NCBI GenBank assembly: GCA_963783045.1
Contig: CAWAMD010000005.1
Coordinates: forward strand, 62,001 to 126,000
Length of the DNA stretch: 64,000 nt
Direction: 5' to 3'
DNA from: CAWAMD01 sp963783045
GTDB taxonomy: Bacteria > Actinomycetota > Nitriliruptoria > Nitriliruptorales > Nitriliruptoraceae
A program made the translations under genes and the position numbers. Numbering within the stretch: position 1 is the stretch's first letter; each line of letters begins with the position of its first letter. This document shows positions 10,557 through 18,552 of the stretch, piece by piece. Below the pieces are notes generated by a model. The model did not search any database. It was not told the origin of the DNA and saw nothing but the letters and a program-made list of their open reading frames with translations.

Positions 10557-11942
10557 TCATCCCGAGCGGGGCGGGCCGCCCGGGCCCGGGCTCGAGCCGA
10601 CTGTCCCCGCTGTCCCCGCCGTCCCGGCCGCGCCCGCCGTCCCGGCCGCGCCCGCCGTCCCGGCCGCGCCCGCACCGTTCGGCTCGAGTCGCGCACGCAT
10701 CAGCAGCACGTTGTAGAGGTCGAACCGGGACATCGTGAAGTAGAGGTAGCCGTCGTCCGGAGCCGCGGCTCTCGGCACGACGAACGGCGCGTACAGCTGC
10801 GGCTGGTCCACGGCGGACAGGACGAGCTGGCTGTCGGACCAGGGACCGGTCAGCGCTGGTGCGGTGCGCAGCACGATGCCACCTCGCCGCTCGTCGAAGG
10901 TCAGCAGGAGCCAGGTGCGGTGCCGGGGGTCGTAGCGCACCGACAGCTCGCCGACGGGCGCGGGGATGACGGGGGCGGCGGCCGCCTCGTCGTCGACCCA
11001 GTGATCGCCGTCCCAGTACCGCCAGGCGCGAAGGTCGAGGATCTGGTCCGCCGGAACACGCGCGAGGTGACCGTCGCCGGCCCGGCCGGCGGGGATCCCG
11101 AAGGCGTACACCCAGCTGCCCTCGTGGGTGAAGGCCACCTGGGCGAAGTTGCTCTTCGGCCCGAAGCCTTCCTGCATCCGGCGATGCCAGCTGACCCCGC
11201 CGTCGTCGGAGTAGGCGAGCCCCGCGCCGCTGACCGCCCACGCACCCGGGCGCCCCCAGCACGTGACCGACATGTAGTGGACGACGATCCTGGAGCCCAC
11301 CGTGATGGCGTTCGTGGGGATCTCCGTCTGCTCCCACCCGGTCTGCTTGAGCGATCCCAGGAACTCGACCGCCTCACCGGTCGGGTCCGTCCGCATCGAC
11401 GAGAACCGGATCCCGGTCGGCGAGGCATGGTCGGCCCATGCGAGCACGTTGCTGCGCCAGCCGGAACGGTCGGGCGCCCCGAACGTGTCGCCGAAGATGA
11501 GGCCCAACCGGCCCCGGTAGGTGAACATGTGCCCGAGATCGGTCCCCCAGATGTCCCATCGCCGTTTCGTGTGGTTGAGCGAGTCCTCGCCGGTCACCTG
11601 CGCGACCGCACGGACGTCGCTCGCCTGCAGCGCCGGAGCGGGCCGGGTCGTGTCGGCCGCGGGCCGGCCCGTCTCCGCCTTGAGCGCTTCCACCGTGCTC
11701 GGCCGGCCGGCATGCTCGGCGGGCTTCTTGTCCTGGCAGGCCGGCGGGAGCCCGATCCCCACGAACGACCGGGCCCTCGGCACGAAGGCGGCGCCGACGG
11801 CGACGAGCGCCAGCACCGCCGTCCCCATCCGGACGGGGCGCCCCAGGTTCGGCAGCGCGCCACGGAAGGGATCCCGTGACCGTACGGCGCCCAGCGCGGC
11901 CACGAGGCCGAGCATGGCGGCCAGGACGATCATCGGAATCAC
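10557..11942 (-). CDS. DUF4185-domain secreted or membrane-anchored protein
   Basis: 461 residues from GTG 11942, which has GGAGGGGAAG upstream; the longer open frame reaching 12155 has an Arg-rich, unlikely N-terminus. Two hydrophobic segments open the protein (IVLAAMLGLVAALGAV and MGTAVLALVAVGAAFV), so it is probably anchored with the rest outside. The remainder matches the DUF4185 pattern: DIWGTDLGHMFTYRGRLGLI, FGDTFGAPDRSGWRSNV, GLAYSDDGGVSWHRR and YAPFVVPR..DDGYLYFTMSRF. DUF4185 has a five-bladed propeller-like look related to glycosidases, and in mycobacteria members of this family cleave arabinan, which would fit the divergent DPA genes next door; that link is inference. The C-terminus is a low-complexity Ala/Gly/Thr tail. 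Confidence 0.75.
   Translation of the reverse strand: MIPMIVLAAMLGLVAALGAVRSRDPFRGALPNLGRPVRMGTAVLALVAVGAAFVPRARSFVGIGLPPACQDKKPAEHAGRPSTVEALKAETGRPAADTTRPAPALQASDVRAVAQVTGEDSLNHTKRRWDIWGTDLGHMFTYRGRLGLIFGDTFGAPDRSGWRSNVLAWADHASPTGIRFSSMRTDPTGEAVEFLGSLKQTGWEQTEIPTNAITVGSRIVVHYMSVTCWGRPGAWAVSGAGLAYSDDGGVSWHRRMQEGFGPKSNFAQVAFTHEGSWVYAFGIPAGRAGDGHLARVPADQILDLRAWRYWDGDHWVDDEAAAAPVIPAPVGELSVRYDPRHRTWLLLTFDERRGGIVLRTAPALTGPWSDSQLVLSAVDQPQLYAPFVVPRAAAPDDGYLYFTMSRFDLYNVLLMRARLEPNGAGAAGTAGAAGTAGAAGTAGTAGTVGSSPGPGGPPRSG
10621..10674. repeat. 18-bp in-frame tandem repeat in the tail of the DUF4185 gene
   Basis: Three units of GTCCCGGCCGCGCCCGCC lie end to end at 10621-10638, 10639-10656 and 10657-10674, with two shorter related units just upstream. 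On the coding strand they encode the GAAGTA-type tail. Length changes by six residues would be tolerated. Confidence 0.85.
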
Positions 11943-12256
11943 GGCGCTGCGCTTCCCCTCCGGTCGGGTGCCGAGCCTGACGACGTGGGGCCGAGCCTGA
12001 CGACGTGCGCGTGCGGGGAGGTCCACGGGCCCCGTCCCAAGGGACGGCGCCGGTGTCGCCGACGATCGAGTTCCCGGGAGGCACCCCCATCGGCCACGAG
12101 CCGTCCGGCCACGTGGCCGACCCGACCCCCTCGTTCGGACGGGACACAGCGTCACCCGGTGCCTACGGAACGGGCACCGTCTCCCGACACGGCTGCTGCC
12201 CGCGACGGCGTACGCCCGACCGACCTGCGACGGCCCCGAGCAAGGACGACCTGGAC
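11943..12256. other. Divergent intergenic region between DUF4185 gene and ubiA
   Basis: It holds an exact 17-bp direct repeat CCGAGCCTGACGACGTG at 11971-11987 and 11991-12007 (20-bp period, two helical turns), which could bind a regulator or be a local duplication. The frame upstream of ubiA stays open, but I place the ubiA start at 12257 because the upstream translation is Arg/Pro-rich and unlike the family. No other gene is visible. Confidence 0.6.
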
Positions 12257-13279
12257 ATGGCGGAGTTCTTCTCCTCCGATCAGCTCACCGGGATGGCGAC
12301 GCTCGATCGCGCCCGGGCCAACGGTGCGCCCCAGACGATCGCGCTCCGTCCCGGACCACTGGCGCATGCGCCCAGCGTGGGGCGGGGAGAGCCGGAGAGC
12401 CGCGAGAGCCGCGAGAGCACGGTGGCCGCCGGGCTGCTGCGCACCGCCCGGCCGCGTCAGTGGGTCAAGAACGTGCTCGTGTTCGCGGCGCCGGCGGCGG
12501 CCGGCGCCCTCATGAGCGCCAACGTGGTGATGCAGACGGTCGTGGCCTTCCTCACCCTCTCGCTCGCGGCGAGCGGCACCTACTTCCTCAACGACGCGCA
12601 GGACGTCGAGGCGGACCGACGACATCCGGTCAAGCGTCATCGTCCCGTCGCGGCCGGGATCGTCCCCGTCGGCATCGCTCGCCCGCTGGGTGTGGGCCTC
12701 ATGTCGCTCGCGATCGCCGTGGCGCTCGCAGCCTCCGGACCCGGGCTCGCCGCCGTAACCGCCGGCTACCTGGCACTCACCCTCAGCTACACGCTGTGGC
12801 TGAAGCACGAGCCGGTCCTGGACATCGCTGCGATCGCCGTCGGGTTCGTCCTGCGGGCGGTCGCCGGCGGGGCGGCCACCGGCACGCCACTCTCCGACTG
12901 GTTCCTCCTCGTCGTCTCGTTCGGGGCGCTCTTCCTGGCCACCGGCAAGCGGTTCGCCGAGCTCCAGTCGCTCGGCAGCAGCCATGGCACACGCTCCAGC
13001 CTTGCCGCCTACACCGCCCCCTACCTGCGCCACGTCGGGTTCACGTCGGCGACCCTCATGATCCTCGCCTACTGCGCCTGGGTGATCCGTCAGGCGATCC
13101 CGGCGTGGCCGCTGACCCTCTCGATCCTCCCGCTCGTGCTGGCCGTCCTGCGCTACGCCCTGCTGCTCGAGCAGGGAGAGGGCGAGGCGCCCGAGGAGCT
13201 GGCCTTCCGAGACCGGTCGCTGCAGGTGCTCGGCGTCGCCTGGGCCGCGCTCTTCCTCGGCGGCGTGTACCTGCTGTGA
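12257..13279 (+). CDS. ubiA: Decaprenyl-phosphate phosphoribosyltransferase (UbiA family)
   Basis: 340 residues from ATG 12257, with AAGGA about ten bases upstream. After a 60-residue disordered N-terminus come RPRQWVKNVLVFAAP, the first prenyltransferase motif NDAQDVEADRRHPVKRHRP (NDxxDxxxD), the YTLWLKHEPVLDIAAIAVGF segment with the second aspartate motif, and about nine membrane spans. These match the mycobacterial DPPR synthase (Rv3806c) that joins PRPP to decaprenyl phosphate, the first committed step to the arabinose donor DPA. The next two genes are the DprE1 and DprE2 epimerase subunits of the same route, which makes the assignment firm. The phosphatase step is not represented here. 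Confidence 0.9.
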   Translation: MAEFFSSDQLTGMATLDRARANGAPQTIALRPGPLAHAPSVGRGEPESRESRESTVAAGLLRTARPRQWVKNVLVFAAPAAAGALMSANVVMQTVVAFLTLSLAASGTYFLNDAQDVEADRRHPVKRHRPVAAGIVPVGIARPLGVGLMSLAIAVALAASGPGLAAVTAGYLALTLSYTLWLKHEPVLDIAAIAVGFVLRAVAGGAATGTPLSDWFLLVVSFGALFLATGKRFAELQSLGSSHGTRSSLAAYTAPYLRHVGFTSATLMILAYCAWVIRQAIPAWPLTLSILPLVLAVLRYALLLEQGEGEAPEELAFRDRSLQVLGVAWAALFLGGVYLL

Positions 13280-13374
13280 GGCCCCGCACGTCTGCGGACA
13301 CCGACGGCGCGGACGTGGATGTGTCCTGGCACGGTGGGGTAGCGTCCGCTGCGTACACGGCGGAGTCGGGATCC

Positions 13375-14736
13375 ATGCGACGACAGCTCACCGGCTGGGG
13401 GCGCACCGCCCCGACGGGCGCCGACCTCGTCGCGCCGCTCGGGCCCGCGGACGTGACGCGGACGGTCGACGCGGCCGGCCCGCGCGGTGTCGTGGCACGC
13501 GGTCTCGGGCGCTCGTACGGCGATGCGGCCCAGAACGCCGGTGGGACCGTGGTCGACATGACCGCGCTGGCGGGCGTGCACGACTTCGACCCGGCAACGG
13601 GTGTGATCCGGCTGGACGCCGGCGTCTCCCTGGACGCGCTGATGCGCTGGGCGGTCCCGCGCGGCTGGTTCCCCTGGGTGACGCCGGGAACCCGGTTCGT
13701 GACGGTCGGCGGGGCGGTGGCCGCAGACGTGCACGGCAAGAACCACCACGTCGACGGCACGTTCGTGCGGGGGGTGTCGCAGCTCACGCTCGTGACGCCG
13801 ACCGGGACCCACGAGGTCGGTCCCGACCACGACCCCGACCTGTTCTGGGCCACCGCCGGCGGGATGGGGCTGACCGGGGTCGTCACCGAGGTCACGATGC
13901 GGCTGAAGCCGATCCCGACGAGCCGGATCCGCGTCGACACCGAGCGCGCGTCCGACCTCGACGACCTGCTGGCCCGCATGACGGCCCGGGACCACGACTA
14001 CCGCTACTCGGTCGCCTGGATCGACTGCGTCGCGCGTGGCGCGAACCTCGGGCGGTCGGTGTTGACCCGCGGCCACCACGCCGAGGTCGACGAGCTGCCG
14101 GTGACGCAGCGGTCCGCCCCGCACGCCTACCGGGCGGGAACGCTCGCCGCCGCGCCGCCGTGGGTCCCGAACGGGCTGCTGAACCCGCTGACCGTGCGGG
14201 CCTTCAACGAGCTGTGGTTCCGCAAGGCGCCGTCGCACCGCGAGGGCGAGATCCAGTCCATCCCGGCGTTCTTCCACCCGCTGGACGGCGTGTCGGGATG
14301 GAACCGGCTGTACGGCTCGCGCGGGTTCCTCCAGTACCAGATGGTCGTGCCCTTCGGGGCCGAGGAGACGCTGCGCTCGATCGTCACCCAGCTCGCCGAC
14401 ACCCGGGTCGCCTCCTTCCTGGCCGTCCTCAAGCGGTTCGGGGACGCCGACCCGGGGCACCTGTCGTTCCCGACCGCCGGGTGGACGCTGGCGCTCGACC
14501 TGCCGGTCGGTGACCCGCGGCTGAAGGCGCTGCTCGACCGCTTCGACGAGGAGGTGGTCGCCGTGGGCGGCCGTGTCTACCTCGCCAAGGACGCCCGTCT
14601 TCGCCGCGAGCTCGTCGGAGCGATGTACCCGCGGCTCGACGAGTGGCGGACGGTCCGTGACCGGATCGACCCGGAGCGGCGGCTGACCTCCGACCTCGAC
14701 CGCCGACTCGACCTCACCGGGAGACACGACGCATGA
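13375..14736 (+). CDS. dprE1: Decaprenylphosphoryl-beta-D-ribose 2-oxidase (DprE1)
   Basis: 453 residues. An N-terminal FAD-binding PCMH domain shows ARGLGRSYGDAAQN, VTPGTRFVTVGGAVAADVHG and KNHHVDGTF, whose histidine is the FAD-attached position in mycobacterial DprE1; the C-terminal ALO-type half has GGRVYLAKDARL, with the conserved active-site lysine, and AMYPRLDEW. It oxidises decaprenylphosphoryl ribose to the 2-keto form for DprE2. At the place of mycobacterial Cys387 (family GWNICVDFPI) this protein reads GWTLALDLPV, so an alanine replaces the cysteine that benzothiazinones attack. Start ATG 13375 was chosen over the much longer upstream frame, which overlaps ubiA out of frame. It is coupled to dprE2 by an ATGA overlap. 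Confidence 0.9.
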   Translation: MRRQLTGWGRTAPTGADLVAPLGPADVTRTVDAAGPRGVVARGLGRSYGDAAQNAGGTVVDMTALAGVHDFDPATGVIRLDAGVSLDALMRWAVPRGWFPWVTPGTRFVTVGGAVAADVHGKNHHVDGTFVRGVSQLTLVTPTGTHEVGPDHDPDLFWATAGGMGLTGVVTEVTMRLKPIPTSRIRVDTERASDLDDLLARMTARDHDYRYSVAWIDCVARGANLGRSVLTRGHHAEVDELPVTQRSAPHAYRAGTLAAAPPWVPNGLLNPLTVRAFNELWFRKAPSHREGEIQSIPAFFHPLDGVSGWNRLYGSRGFLQYQMVVPFGAEETLRSIVTQLADTRVASFLAVLKRFGDADPGHLSFPTAGWTLALDLPVGDPRLKALLDRFDEEVVAVGGRVYLAKDARLRRELVGAMYPRLDEWRTVRDRIDPERRLTSDLDRRLDLTGRHDA

Positions 14737-15494
14737 AGGATGCCCTCGGCACGCTCGACACCGTCCTGGTGCTCGGCGGCGGCTCCGACATCGGGCAGGC
14801 CACGGCGCGGCTGCTCGTGCGGGCCCGCGGCGCGCGGCACGTGATCCTGGCCGGCCGTGACGAGGCCGCGATGGCGGAGGCGGCGAAGCCCATCGAGGTC
14901 GACGGCGCGACCGTGACCACGGTGGCGTTCGACGCGACGGCGACCGACGACCACGAGGCCGTCATCGACCGGATCTTCGACGCCCACGGCGACATCGACG
15001 TGGTGATCCTCGCGTTCGGGGTGCTCGGTGACCAGCTCGTCGACGAGCGTGATGCCCGGGCCGCCCTCGACGTGATCAACGTCAACTACCGGGGCGCGGT
15101 GTCGGCGCTCGTGCCGGTCGCCGCGCGGCTCGAGGCCCAGGGGCACGGCACGCTCGTCGTCCTCTCGACGATCGCGGCGGTGCGTGCCCGCCGGGCGAAC
15201 TTCGTCTACGGGTCGACGAAGGCCGGGCTGGACGCGTTCGCGCACGGGCTGGGGGACCGGCTGGCGGGGAGCGGGGCGAACGTGCTGGTGGTCCGCCCCG
15301 GGTTCGTCCGCTCGAAGATGACCGAGGGCATGGAGCCCGCCCCGCTCGCGACCACCCCGCTCGGGGTCGCCCGCGACGTGGTCCGCGGGCTGGATCGGGG
15401 CGCGACGACGGTCTACTCGCCGGCACCGGTGGGCGCGATCGGTGCGGTGCTCCGCAACCTGCCGCAGGCCCTGGTCCGCCGGCTGCCCGCCTAG
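14733..15494 (+). CDS. dprE2: Decaprenylphosphoryl-2-keto-ribose reductase (DprE2), SDR
   Basis: 253 residues. The NAD-binding motif VLGGGSDIGQATARLL sits near the N-terminus. The SDR catalytic set is present: the ST of VVLSTIAAVRARR and YGSTK (YxxxK). LFxFGVLGD-like LAFGVLGDQ and RPGFVRSKMTEG are typical of DprE2. It reduces the DprE1 product to decaprenylphosphoryl arabinose, the sole arabinofuranose donor for cell-wall arabinans. The start overlaps the dprE1 stop (ATGA at 14733-14736), as expected for two proteins acting together. Confidence 0.9.
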   Translation: MKDALGTLDTVLVLGGGSDIGQATARLLVRARGARHVILAGRDEAAMAEAAKPIEVDGATVTTVAFDATATDDHEAVIDRIFDAHGDIDVVILAFGVLGDQLVDERDARAALDVINVNYRGAVSALVPVAARLEAQGHGTLVVLSTIAAVRARRANFVYGSTKAGLDAFAHGLGDRLAGSGANVLVVRPGFVRSKMTEGMEPAPLATTPLGVARDVVRGLDRGATTVYSPAPVGAIGAVLRNLPQALVRRLPA

Positions 15495-15564
15495 TCCCTG
15501 AACCTGCGGTCCGGGGCCCACCCGGTTGCCTGCGGCCCCAGGACGCCGGCCCGGCAGCGCGCCG

Positions 15565-16101
15565 TCACCCGATGCTGGACGTGCTCGCATCGACCGGGAC
15601 GACGCGAGGCGGCACGGTGCGCACGAAGTGGTACTCGGTCGTGTGCGAGGGGTCGTGCAGGTCGCGGGTCTCGGGCAGCCGCTCGTACCCGAGCCGCTCG
15701 TAGAGCCGGTGCGCGTCGGCGAAGCGGGTGTCGCTCCAGCAGTCGACCTCGCCGCCGCCGCGCTCGCGGGCCACGGCCTCCACATGGCGGACGAGCCAGG
15801 TGCCGACGCCCTGCCCGCGTGCGCCCGCACCGACATACAGCCGCTTGAGCTCGATCCCGCGGTCGGTCGGCGTCCAGCCGACGCACCCGACGACCGTCCC
15901 GTCGCCGTCCTCGACGACCCAGAGGTGCCCGCCGGCGTCCTCGAAGGCGGTCGCCGGGGCGGTGAGGTTCGCGTCGACGCCCTCGAGGTCGAGGACACAG
16001 CCCTCGTACTCGGCGTAGACGTCCCCGACGAGCCCGATGAGCGCGTCGGCGTCGGCGTCCTCGGCCGAGCGCAGGAGCAGGTTGCCTGGCAGGCGTGTCA
16101 C
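15565..16101 (-). CDS. GNAT-family N-acetyltransferase
   Basis: 178 residues from GTG 16101; a longer open frame upstream overlaps the divergent ligase gene and is rejected. The GNAT core is clear: GGHLWVVEDGDGTVVGCVGW (beta 2-3), then ELKRLYVGAGARGQGVGTWL with the acetyl-CoA pyrophosphate loop (Q/RxxGxG/A as RGQGVG), and the late segment AHRLYERLGYERLPETRDL. The acceptor is unknown. It converges with dprE2 and diverges from the DNA ligase gene. Confidence 0.85.
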   Translation of the reverse strand: MTRLPGNLLLRSAEDADADALIGLVGDVYAEYEGCVLDLEGVDANLTAPATAFEDAGGHLWVVEDGDGTVVGCVGWTPTDRGIELKRLYVGAGARGQGVGTWLVRHVEAVARERGGGEVDCWSDTRFADAHRLYERLGYERLPETRDLHDPSHTTEYHFVRTVPPRVVPVDASTSSIG

Positions 16102-16194
16102 GGCGGTGTCCTCCGCGTCGGCGCTGTCGTCGGGTCGGGAGGGTAGCCAGGGTGGGACGCAGTACCGTGTGGCGGCTGCGATCCCAGGACCTGC

Positions 16195-17154
16195 GTGACC
16201 GTTCCCGATCACATCCCCCCGATGCTGGCGACGCCGTCGAGCGTCTCCGATCTGCGCGACGGCTTCGTCTACGAGCTCAAGTGGGACGGCGTCCGCGCCA
16301 GCGTCGCGACCGACGGCACCGCGGTCGTGGTCCGGTCGCGCCGTGGCGGCGACATCACCGCCCGGTACCCGGAGCTGGCCGGGATCGGCGCGCAGGTGGG
16401 ACGGCGGGTGCTGCTCGACGGCGAGATCGTGGCGTTCGGTGAGGGCGGGCGGCCGAGCTTCTCGCGGCTGCAGCGTCGGATGCATCTCGAGGATCGTGGG
16501 CGGATCGAGGTCGCCACCCGGACCGTGCCGGTGGCGTTCCTCGCCTTCGACCTCCTCGTCGACGGCGAGCGGACGCTCTGCGAGCTGCCCTACGAGGAGC
16601 GGCGGGCCGCGCTCGAGGCGCTCGGCCTCCAGGGACCGTCCTGGCAGACGCCGCCGGCGCAGCGGGAGGAGCTGGCGACCATGCTCCGGGTGGTCGACGA
16701 CCTGGGGCTCGAAGGAGTGGTCGGCAAGCGTCCCGGCTCGCGGTACCAGCCCGGTCGCCGCTCGGACGACTGGCGCAAGCTGCGGATCATGCGCCGGCAG
16801 GAGTTCGTCGTCGGCGGCTTCCGCCATGGGCGCGGGGCGCGGCAGGGGACCATCGGGTCGCTGCTCATCGGCTACCACGACCGCGAGGGGGACCTGCGGT
16901 ACGCCGGCAACGTCGGGAGCGGGTTCACCGACGCGGAGCTCGCGACCGTTGCGGGGCTCCTCGCGGGCCGGATGCGCGACACCTCGCCGTTCGCTGGCGA
17001 GGTCCCGGTCCGCGACGTCACGTTCGTCGAGCCGACGCTCGTCGTCGAGGTCCAGTACTCCGAGTGGACACCGGACGGCCGCGTCCGTCAGCCGTCGTAC
17101 AAAGGCCGCCGTGACGACAAGGACCCGCGGGAGGTCGTCCGCGAGTCGCCGTGA
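16195..17154 (+). CDS. ATP-dependent DNA ligase (LigC/LigD ligase-domain type)
   Basis: 319 residues from GTG 16195 with AGGA five bases upstream. The adenylation motif YELKWDGVRA (KxDG) is at residue ~29, with motif III-IV region VAFLAFDLLVDG, motif EGVVGKRPGSRY, motif V-like DDWRKLR, then an OB-fold part with YAGNVGSGFTDAEL and VQYSEWTPDGRVRQPSYKG. This is the stand-alone version of the ligase module found in LigD. With Ku and a separate polymerase module downstream it forms a split bacterial NHEJ set. Sealing of double-strand breaks with ATP is the expected activity. Confidence 0.88.
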   Translation: MTVPDHIPPMLATPSSVSDLRDGFVYELKWDGVRASVATDGTAVVVRSRRGGDITARYPELAGIGAQVGRRVLLDGEIVAFGEGGRPSFSRLQRRMHLEDRGRIEVATRTVPVAFLAFDLLVDGERTLCELPYEERRAALEALGLQGPSWQTPPAQREELATMLRVVDDLGLEGVVGKRPGSRYQPGRRSDDWRKLRIMRRQEFVVGGFRHGRGARQGTIGSLLIGYHDREGDLRYAGNVGSGFTDAELATVAGLLAGRMRDTSPFAGEVPVRDVTFVEPTLVVEVQYSEWTPDGRVRQPSYKGRRDDKDPREVVRESP

Positions 17155-17468
17155 GGCGGCGCCGAGGCGGTGCCGTGGCGCGTCGCGTGCCGCCGGACGG
17201 CGTCGATCGCCTGCGCCGCGGTGGGGCGCGTGAGCACGAGGCCGTCGACCACCACCACGGGCGCCACCGGCCCGCAGCAGACCAGCGTCTGCAGGAACCG
17301 GGCGGCGTCGTCGTCGTGCCGGGCGTCGAGCACCTCGACCGTGCGTCCCTCGGCCGCGAGGGCATCGAGCACCGCGCGCGTGTGCCGGTCGTCGTCATCG
17401 ACGTAGACCCGCACCGGCGGCGGCTGGCTCTGGCCGGGGCGCCCGACGACGACGATCTCCTGGGTCAC
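17088..17468 (-). CDS. Small thioredoxin-fold-like protein lacking CxxC (tentative)
   Basis: 126 residues from GTG 17468, which has AGGAG about eight bases upstream. Residues about 15-95 resemble a glutaredoxin fold: a beta strand (VRVYVDDDD), a helix (RAVLDALAAEG), a second strand (TVEVLDARHDD) and a PVVVVDG stretch where glutaredoxins have the TVP turn. The usual CPYC site is replaced by acidic residues (DDDD), so a redox role is doubtful; a lone CC pair sits mid-protein. The 3' end overlaps the ligase gene by 67 bases on the opposite strand, and the Arg/Ser-rich C-terminus may not be real. Treat it as a plausible but unproven gene. Confidence 0.45.
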   Translation of the reverse strand: MTQEIVVVGRPGQSQPPPVRVYVDDDDRHTRAVLDALAAEGRTVEVLDARHDDDAARFLQTLVCCGPVAPVVVVDGLVLTRPTAAQAIDAVRRHATRHGTASAPPHGDSRTTSRGSLSSRRPLYDG

Positions 17469-17500
17469 GCGTGTTCTCCTGTGCAGAGGGCCGAGCCTGG

Positions 17501-17556
17501 CGGCGTTCGCGGCGTTGGCGGCGTTGGCGGCGTTCGCGGCGTTCGCGGCGTTGGCC
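17501..17556. repeat. 9-bp minisatellite GGCGTTSGC upstream of ku
   Basis: About six units alternating GGCGTTCGC and GGCGTTGGC lie between the tentative glutaredoxin-like gene and ku. They are outside any confident gene. The 9-bp unit would keep frame if translated. Confidence 0.8.
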
Positions 17557-17742
17557 GCGCGTTCTCGGGGAAGCTGCCTTGCGTCAACGGCGCCACCGCC
17601 CGGAACCTTCCGCGAGCCGCGCTGCCGCGCCGCGCGGCGCGAGCCCGCAGGCCCAACAGGATGCGCGGACCGCAGGACAGCAGGACAGATGGCGCCCGAT
17701 CCGCGAAGATAGGGTGCGACAGCCACCGCAAGGAGCACCGCC

Positions 17743-18552
17743 ATGCCCCCCCGCGCGATCTGGAGCGGCGCGATCAGCTTCGGGCTGGTCAACATCCCCA
17801 TCAAGCTCGTGACCGCCGTGCAGCGCAAGTCGGTGAGCTTCCGTGAGCTGCGGGCCAGCGACGCCTCCCGTATCCGGCACCGCAAGGTCGCCGCGAACGA
17901 CGGCGAGGAGGTGTCGAACGACGAGATCGTGAAGGGCTACGAGCTCGGGCCCGACCGCTACGTCGTCCTGGATCCGGCCGAGCTCAAGGCGCTGGACCCG
18001 ACCTCGTCGCGCACGATCGAGATCGAGGACTTCGTCGACCTCGACGAGATCGACCCGATCTACTACGACTCCTCGTACTACCTCGTGCCTGCGGAGACGG
18101 CCTCCAAGCCCTACAAGCTGCTCCGCGAGGCGATGACGCAGACGAACAAGGTGGCGATCGCCCGGTTCGTGCTCCGCACCAAGCAGTACCTCGCGGCGAT
18201 CCGGCCGCTGGGCGACGCGCTGGCGGTCTCGACGATGGTGTACGCGGACGAGGTCGTGACCACCGACCGCCTCGACGGGCTGCCGGACGAGACCGTCGAG
18301 CTCTCCGACCGGGAGCTCGCCATGGCGGTCCAGCTCGTCGAGTCGCTGTCGACCGGGTGGGATCCCGAGCGATACCGCGACACGTACCGCGAGAAGGTCC
18401 TCGAGCTCATCGAGCGCAAGGCCGAGGGCGAGGAGATCGTCACCGTGCCCGACGACGAGCGTGAGGCCGGCGAGCTGGTCGACCTCATGTCGGCGCTCGA
18501 GGCGAGCCTGCAGGCCGCGAAGAAGGGCGGCGGCACGGCCGAGTCGGCGTGA
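17743..18552 (+). CDS. ku: Ku-like DNA end-binding protein
   Basis: 269 residues, the usual length of bacterial Ku. The start ATG 17743 follows AAGGAG. It opens with PRAIWSGAISFGLVNIPIKL, the hallmark N-terminus, continues with the core beta-barrel region (DEIDPIYYDSSYYLVPAE, KPYKLLREAM, VLRTKQYLAAIRP) and ends in a Lys/Ala-rich tail. Ku homodimers thread onto broken ends and recruit the LigD machinery. The stop overlaps the GTG start of the polymerase gene (GTGA), so the two are translated together. Confidence 0.93.
   Translation: MPPRAIWSGAISFGLVNIPIKLVTAVQRKSVSFRELRASDASRIRHRKVAANDGEEVSNDEIVKGYELGPDRYVVLDPAELKALDPTSSRTIEIEDFVDLDEIDPIYYDSSYYLVPAETASKPYKLLREAMTQTNKVAIARFVLRTKQYLAAIRPLGDALAVSTMVYADEVVTTDRLDGLPDETVELSDRELAMAVQLVESLSTGWDPERYRDTYREKVLELIERKAEGEEIVTVPDDEREAGELVDLMSALEASLQAAKKGGGTAESA

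Noticed and set aside
12141..12157. A dyad-like GGGACACAGCGTCACCC upstream of ubiA
   Set aside because: Wrong spacing and several mismatches relative to GGGACA-NN-TGTCCC; outside the polysaccharide locus.
15513..15539. A terminator between dprE2 and the acetyltransferase gene (GGGGCC / GGCCCC)
   Set aside because: Only six base pairs with a 15-base loop, easily expected by chance at this base composition.
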